Assembly: GCA_045586505.1 (NCBI GenBank)
Contig: JAZNAL010000006.1
Span: 39,191-103,190, forward strand
Length of the DNA stretch: 64,000 nucleotides
Source of the DNA: Flemingiibacterium sp045586505
GTDB lineage: Bacteria > Bacillota > Clostridia > Oscillospirales > CAG-272
Reading direction: 5' to 3'
Below are positions 59,342 to 64,000 of this stretch, in pieces (position 1 is the stretch's first letter; the number at the start of each line of letters is the position of its first letter). Made by a program: the position numbers and the translations under genes. The notes beneath the pieces are model-generated. The model had not been told where the DNA came from. It searched no databases and saw nothing but the letters and a program-made list of their open reading frames with translations.

Positions 59342-61112
59342 CACCATTACCCTCCTCTGCCTGCTTTTTATAGGTCTCGGCGTATGCGCCGCCGAGGGCA
59401 ATCAGCTCTTCATGTGTGCCGCGCTCGGTGACGCGTCCGTCCTCGATATGTAATATCTCGTCGCACTTTTCAAGCGCTGACAGACGGTGGCTGACGATGA
59501 TGACCGTGACACCCGAAAGATCAATAAGCTCCGACGCAGCTTTACGGTCACCTGACAGACCGAGGTTTTCGCAAAGCCGCTGTTCGGTGAGGTTATCCAC
59601 CGCCGACAACGTGTCATCAAGCAGAAGCAGACTCGGCGAGCGATACAGTGCACGTGCCAGCGCCACGCGCTGCTTCTGTCCACCCGACAGATGAGTACCG
59701 CGCTCACCCACCTCGGTGTCAAAGCCCTTCGGGAAAGCGTCGATCTCGTCGCAGATGCAGGCAAGCCGTGCGCATTCGCGCACTCGCTCCATGTCGATAT
59801 CACCGCCGATGGCGATGTTTTCGGCAATGGTGGCGGAGAACAAAAATCCGTCCTGGGGCACGTAACCGAAGTAGGAGCGAAGCTGTACAGCGGGAATATC
59901 GCATATATCCTCGCCGCCAACAAACAGCGTACCACGTTCCACATTCTGCAGCTTTGCCATAAGGGTCAGCAGTGTGGTCTTACCGCATCCCGTAGGACCG
60001 GTGATGCCCAGCGTTCCGCCCGCTTTAACCTTGAAGCTGATTTTTTCAAGGGTATCGGGTTGTGACTCCTCCGCATCGGTGTACCTGAAGCCGAGTCCGT
60101 CCGCCCTAACGGTAGGCGTAAAGCCCTCGTCAAGGGATACCTTTGTCTGCCGCTCAAACTCGGGTATAGACGGCTCCTTGAATATTGCATTCAGCCGCTT
60201 GTAGGAAGCAAGTCCGCGCTGTACGCGGTTTATTAAGTTTCCCAGCTGTACCACGGGCTGTTGAACCAGCGTTAAGTAGCCGAGGAAGGTGACGAGTGTA
60301 CCCGCGCCGATTGTGCCGTCGATAACGGCGTTGCCGCCGACTATCAGCGCAATGGCGTAGGAAAGTCCGAAAGAGGCGGTGACGCAGGGGTTCATCAGCG
60401 CAGACATATCAGTCAGCGCAACATTTGCATCCCGCATATCATCAGAGAGTGCGTTGAATTTGTCCTCGCGCTCCTTTTCGCGGGCAAAGGATTTGATGAC
60501 CTTGATTCCCGAAATGGATTCGTTAACGTATCCCGACAGCTCCGCGAACAGCTTCTGCACGCGCAGGGAACGTTTCTGTATCTGGGAGCCGAAGAAGAAG
60601 GTGCACGCAAGCGCAAGCGGAACCGGTGCGAGAGCGAGGAGCGTCATTCGGGGCTCCACCTCCCGTATCATTCCGACGATGGACAGCACCGCGATGGTGA
60701 TGCTGTTGATACCCATCGCCAGCACAGGACCGAAGGTTATGCGTACCGCGCCCACATCGTTGATGGCATACGCCATCAGGTCACCTGAGGTCTGGTGACG
60801 GAAGAAGGACAGCGGAAGCTCCTGGAGCTTCAAGTACAGCTTTTCTCTGAGGAAAACCTCAAAGCGGCGGGCGTTTACGATTATGAAAAGTCGCCAGACA
60901 ACACGGCTCAGAAATACGGCGACACCGATTGCTGCGATAATTCCCGCCTGACGCATCAGCGTCTCGCGTACGGGAGACGGCACCGACAGAATATCTATTG
61001 CATCACCAAGTGCCCCCGGCACCTTGCTTTGCATAAACGAGTTTAATGCGAGGAACAGAAATCCGGGCAGATAAGCCCATCCGTACCGCCGCAGAAAATC
61101 CATGATAGGCAT
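59334..61112 (-). CDS. ABC exporter half-transporter, first of a pair
   Basis: About 592 residues: six-helix transmembrane domain (about 10-320) and ATPase with Walker A GITGPTGCGKTTLLTL, Q-loop YVPQDGFLFSATIAEN, canonical signature HLSGGQKQRVALARAL and Walker B LLLLDDTLSAVD. The Walker B ends in Asp-Asp instead of Asp-Glu, so the catalytic Glu is replaced. Such a degenerate site in one half is the mark of heterodimeric exporters (BmrC/YheI-like). Start at 61112 with GGAGA six bases upstream. The partner gene overlaps its stop. Confidence 0.93.
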   Translation of the reverse strand: MPIMDFLRRYGWAYLPGFLFLALNSFMQSKVPGALGDAIDILSVPSPVRETLMRQAGIIAAIGVAVFLSRVVWRLFIIVNARRFEVFLREKLYLKLQELPLSFFRHQTSGDLMAYAINDVGAVRITFGPVLAMGINSITIAVLSIVGMIREVEPRMTLLALAPVPLALACTFFFGSQIQKRSLRVQKLFAELSGYVNESISGIKVIKSFAREKEREDKFNALSDDMRDANVALTDMSALMNPCVTASFGLSYAIALIVGGNAVIDGTIGAGTLVTFLGYLTLVQQPVVQLGNLINRVQRGLASYKRLNAIFKEPSIPEFERQTKVSLDEGFTPTVRADGLGFRYTDAEESQPDTLEKISFKVKAGGTLGITGPTGCGKTTLLTLMAKLQNVERGTLFVGGEDICDIPAVQLRSYFGYVPQDGFLFSATIAENIAIGGDIDMERVRECARLACICDEIDAFPKGFDTEVGERGTHLSGGQKQRVALARALYRSPSLLLLDDTLSAVDNLTEQRLCENLGLSGDRKAASELIDLSGVTVIIVSHRLSALEKCDEILHIEDGRVTERGTHEELIALGGAYAETYKKQAEEGNGDE

Positions 61113-61222
61113 AGTTTTTCTCCAATTTGGCAAAAATTACTTAGGAACCTTTATATTATATCACGGCATAGCAGTAAAATCAACCCTAAATACAATATTA
61201 TTCGACTTTTTATGTAAATCAA

Positions 61223-61248
61223 AACCACCACTTAAGAAAGTGGTGGTT
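61223..61248 (-). terminator. Hairpin downstream of the iron alcohol dehydrogenase region
   Basis: AACCACCACTT/AAGTGGTGGTT 11-bp perfect stem with a four-base loop, flanked by short T-rich sequence on both strands; probable terminator before the ABC operon. Confidence 0.55.
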
Positions 61249-61253
61249 CTTGT

Positions 61254-61500
61254 TTATTCAGCCGTAAATTCAACGTAGATATTGCCGACGCCCATATCAA
61301 GTTCGAGATTACATATGGAGCCGTCCTTGACAGTAAGCTTTCCCGCACCGCCGTTTACAGTAGCGGATTTCCCGATATCAAGCCGCCCTATCACAGTATA
61401 AATAGCAGCAGCTCCATCGAATTCAGTGCCCAAAGCGCTCCGATTGCTATGAGAACTATGCCCCATAGAATATTACTGAATTTTTTAGTAAATTTGCACC
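61254..61500 (-). pseudogene. Remnant of a membrane protein gene (DUF5668/DUF4097-like pieces)
   Basis: On the minus strand one frame reads KFTKKFSNILWGIVLIAIG then ALWALNSMELLLFIL and a stop; this looks like the short membrane helices of LiaF/DUF5668 proteins. A second frame continues IGKSATVNGGAGKLTVKDG then SICNLELDMGVGNIYVEF, like the end of a DUF4097-type beta-helix domain. A complete gene would have several hundred residues between them. No start codon with a ribosome site is present. Best read as a deleted, frameshifted relic of an envelope-stress membrane protein; a 70-residue ORF (61254-61466) is its only open part. Confidence 0.5.
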
Positions 61501-61523
61501 CGTTTCGAACAATAGTCTGGCGC

Positions 61524-62675
61524 TTACATCATCGATTTGTAGAGAGCAACAATGTCTTCCTTTGAGGGAGTCTTAGGGTTGCCGGGGGTGCAGGCATCCG
61601 CCATTGCGGAGTCTGCTAAGAAGTCGATATCCTCTTCCTTAACGCCAACCTCGGTAAGAGTTGCGGGGATACCCACATCCGCGGACAGCTTGCGAACAGC
61701 TTCGACCGCCGCCTTGCGTGCTTCTTCAAGAGTCATTGCATCCACGCCGCAAACACCCATCGCCTTTGCGATGTCGCGGTACTTTTCACCGGTAGCCTCG
61801 GCGTTGTATTCCATAACGGTGGGCAGGATAACAGCGTTTGCAACACCGTGAGGAGTGTCGTAAACCGCGCGGAGAGGATGTGCCATGGAGTGCACGATAC
61901 CGAGACCTACATTGGAGAAGCCCATGCCCGCGATGTACTGACCGAGAGCCATGCCCTCACGTCCTTCGGGACAGCCGTTTACAGCCGCGCGGAGATTCTT
62001 TGCAATGATCTCGATCGCCTTAAGCTCGAACATATCGGACATTTCCCACGCGCCTGCGGTGATGTAGCCCTCGATAGCATGAGTAAGCGCGTCCATACCG
62101 GTTGCGGCGGTAAGGCCCTTTGGCATAGTAGCCATAAGATCGGAGTCAACAACGGCTACCATGGGGATATCGTGTGGGTCAACGCATACCATCTTGCGCT
62201 TCTTTTCAACGTCGGTGATAACGTAGTTGATGGTGACCTCAGCCGCGGTGCCGGCGGTGGTGGGAGCCGCGAGGATGGTCACGGATTTATTCTTTGTGGG
62301 AGCAACGCCCTCAAGGGAGCGTACATCGGCAAATTCGGGGTTGTTTATGATGATACCGATAGCCTTTGCGGTGTCCATGACCGAGCCGCCGCCGACAGCG
62401 ATGAGATAATCAGCGCCCGCCGCCTTGAACTTCTCAACGCCGTTCTGCACATTCTCGATGGTGGGGTTCGCCTTGACATCGTCCAGGATCTCGTAAGCGA
62501 GACCTTCACGGTCAAGGATATCAGTAACCTTTGCGGCAACGCCGAACTTCATAAGATCCTTATCAGTCACAAACAGCGCCTTTTTAAAGCCGCGCGCCTT
62601 CGCTTCAAGAGCGATATTTTCGCGTGAGCCTGCGCCGAAATAGGATGTCTCGTTTAAGATAATTCTGCTTGCCAT
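61524..62675 (-). CDS. Iron-containing alcohol dehydrogenase (FucO-like)
   Basis: About 383 residues, group III metal-dependent alcohol dehydrogenase. It shows NETSYFGAGSRENI, the NAD motif IAVGGGSVMDTAKAIG (GGGS), TTAGTAAEVT, and metal ligands in TGMDALTHAIEGY, HSMAHPLRAVYDTPHG. The profile is near lactaldehyde reductase FucO (1,2-propanediol formation), which would fit fucose or rhamnose use; butanol or glycerol dehydrogenase activity is also possible. Start at 62675 with AAGGAG nine bases upstream. Confidence 0.92.
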   Translation of the reverse strand: MASRIILNETSYFGAGSRENIALEAKARGFKKALFVTDKDLMKFGVAAKVTDILDREGLAYEILDDVKANPTIENVQNGVEKFKAAGADYLIAVGGGSVMDTAKAIGIIINNPEFADVRSLEGVAPTKNKSVTILAAPTTAGTAAEVTINYVITDVEKKRKMVCVDPHDIPMVAVVDSDLMATMPKGLTAATGMDALTHAIEGYITAGAWEMSDMFELKAIEIIAKNLRAAVNGCPEGREGMALGQYIAGMGFSNVGLGIVHSMAHPLRAVYDTPHGVANAVILPTVMEYNAEATGEKYRDIAKAMGVCGVDAMTLEEARKAAVEAVRKLSADVGIPATLTEVGVKEEDIDFLADSAMADACTPGNPKTPSKEDIVALYKSMM

Positions 62676-62867
62676 AGTAATACACTCCTTCTTTGATTTA
62701 TTGTAGTCTGACAATTGTTTGTCAAGCTAATTCTAACACAGGCGATATAAATTTTCTACTGATATTTTGTAAATAAAAAAATTATATGGAAAATTTTAAT
62801 AGCTCCGTAACATTTGGGTGTTAGACTTTATCCTGTTATTCTTAATTAAGGAGATTTTATAAAAACA

Positions 62868-64000
62868 ATGCTGACCCTTCGGAATATTACCAAGGACTAC
62901 CCCTGCGGAGACGTTACCGTCGAAGCACTGCGCGGCGTTTCCCTTGACTTTCGCGAGAATGAGTTCGTCTCCATCCTCGGACAGTCGGGATGCGGTAAAA
63001 CCACGCTCCTTAACATCATAGGAGGACTCGACCAATACACCACGGGCGACCTTATCATCGGCGGACGCTCCACCAGAGACTTTAAAGACGCCGACTGGGA
63101 CGCTTACCGCAACCACAAGATCGGCTTTGTATTCCAAAGCTACAACCTGATCCCCCATCAGACGGTGCTCTCCAACGTCGAGCTGGCGCTTACGCTGTCG
63201 GGAGTCTCCCGCGAGGAGCGACGTCGCCGTGCCATCGAGGCGCTTGAATCTGTGGGTCTTGGCGATCAGATAAACAAAAAGCCAAGCCAGATGTCAGGCG
63301 GTCAGATGCAGCGTGTCGCCATTGCACGCGCGCTTGTAAACGATCCCGATATCCTGCTTGCGGATGAGCCGACTGGTGCACTCGATTCCGAAACCTCGGT
63401 GCAGGTCATGGAAATTTTAAAAAAGATTTCCGAGAAGAAGCTCATCATCATGGTTACCCATAATCCCGAGCTTGCCGAGACCTATTCCACCCGTATCATA
63501 CGTCTGCTTGACGGCAAGGTGGTATCCGACTCCGCACCATACTCCGCCGAGGAAGAAAAATCGGTGGGCAAACGGGACAAAACCAAGTCCATGTCGTTTT
63601 TCACCGCCCTTTCCCTCTCCCTCAACAACCTGGCAACAAAAAAGGGCCGTACTATCATGACAAGCTTCGCGGGAAGTATCGGTATCATCGGTATCGCCCT
63701 TATCCTCGCGCTGTCAACGGGTATCAACGCATTTATCGCCCAGGTTCAGGAGGATACTCTCTCCACCTACCCGCTTACTATTCAGAAGCAGACGCAGGAT
63801 ATGTCCGCGATGCTCTCCGCAATGACGAACGTTTCAGACACAGAGGATTACAGAGATTCCGGCAAGATCTACGTTGACGACTCGCTTGGAACTATGATGC
63901 AGGCGATGATGGCGACGACGGAGAACGATCTGGTTTCCTTTAAAAAGCATCTCGATGATAATTACGACGAAATAAAGGGTTATGTAAGTGATATTCAGTA
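62868..64000 (+). CDS. MacB-like ABC transporter, ATPase fused to permease (partial)
   Basis: The open frame runs off the window end after 377 codons. The first 220 residues are an ABC ATPase: Walker A SILGQSGCGKTTLLNIIGGL, Q-loop IGFVFQSYNLIPHQTV, signature PSQMSGGQMQRVAIARALV, Walker B ILLADEPTGALDSETS. A permease starts after about residue 245 with helix GIIGIALILALSTGINAFI (about 268-286) and an extracellular domain. This is the FtsX/MacB type, exporting peptides or acting in lipoprotein or antimicrobial response. Start ATG 62868 has AAGGAG about 14 bases upstream. Confidence 0.92.
   Translation, partial: MLTLRNITKDYPCGDVTVEALRGVSLDFRENEFVSILGQSGCGKTTLLNIIGGLDQYTTGDLIIGGRSTRDFKDADWDAYRNHKIGFVFQSYNLIPHQTVLSNVELALTLSGVSREERRRRAIEALESVGLGDQINKKPSQMSGGQMQRVAIARALVNDPDILLADEPTGALDSETSVQVMEILKKISEKKLIIMVTHNPELAETYSTRIIRLLDGKVVSDSAPYSAEEEKSVGKRDKTKSMSFFTALSLSLNNLATKKGRTIMTSFAGSIGIIGIALILALSTGINAFIAQVQEDTLSTYPLTIQKQTQDMSAMLSAMTNVSDTEDYRDSGKIYVDDSLGTMMQAMMATTENDLVSFKKHLDDNYDEIKGYVSDIQ

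Overview
The window looks like the chromosome of an anaerobic, spore-forming member of the Clostridia (Firmicutes), probably a gut or other host-associated Oscillospiraceae-like lineage. The spore signature is direct: a yabM-mazG(yabN)-hup-rqcP(yabO)-yabP cluster, spmA-spmB, spoIID, a LysM/GH18 spore-cortex-type hydrolase and an AbrB regulator. Coproporphyrinogen dehydrogenase of the HemZ type, a split transketolase and an OadB/OadG pair of a Na+-pumping decarboxylase fit an anaerobic Firmicute. A serpin and an S-layer-anchored sialidase-like protein suggest life on an animal host; this lifestyle is inference.

Layout. 1-9 kb: minus-strand run from purine salvage (uridine-kinase-like protein, purine nucleoside phosphorylase) through two uncharacterised genes and an MTA/SAH deaminase to the yab sporulation/RQC cluster. 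9-16 kb: minus-strand operon rseC-recJ-relA-dtd-hemZ, a conserved stress and housekeeping block. 16-21 kb: a tRNA-Arg(CCG) whose 3' end is duplicated, a small lipoprotein, a lipoprotein serpin, an LCP-family cell-wall ligase and glycyl-tRNA synthetase. 21-27.3 kb: threonine aldolase-azlC-azlD, a GNAT, a DUF3343/cysteine-desulfurase-like pair and a THUMP rRNA methyltransferase. 27.6-35.7 kb: two tandem paralogues of a giant sialidase-like protein. The first is intact (signal peptide, three repeats of one module, LamG-like domain, Asp-box propeller, three SLH domains). The second has lost its signal peptide, first module and SLH anchor through deletions and a nonsense change that can be read at the junctions. 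35.7-46 kb: transglutaminase-like membrane protein, AbrB, SGNH hydrolase, spmAB, citrate synthase, spoIID, oadB/oadG-like pair and split transketolase. 46-54.8 kb: ECF sigma/anti-sigma pair with an ECF-type promoter before the anti-sigma gene, metallophosphoesterase, dusB, LysM-GH18, patatin, and tagA-thyX-trmH with thyX frameshifted. 55-64 kb: a nuclease-helicase fusion, a heterodimeric ABC exporter, the remnant of a membrane protein gene, an iron alcohol dehydrogenase and the start of a MacB-like ABC transporter.

Intergenic spaces repeatedly contain palindromic elements of two families (cores GGCGGGAG.. and GTAGGGGC/GGGCGACC), probably MITE- or REP-like. No CRISPR array, phage, integrase or transposase gene was seen. 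Several promoters match the sigma-A consensus with a 17-nt spacer. All functional calls are from reading translations and motifs by eye; no database search was run.
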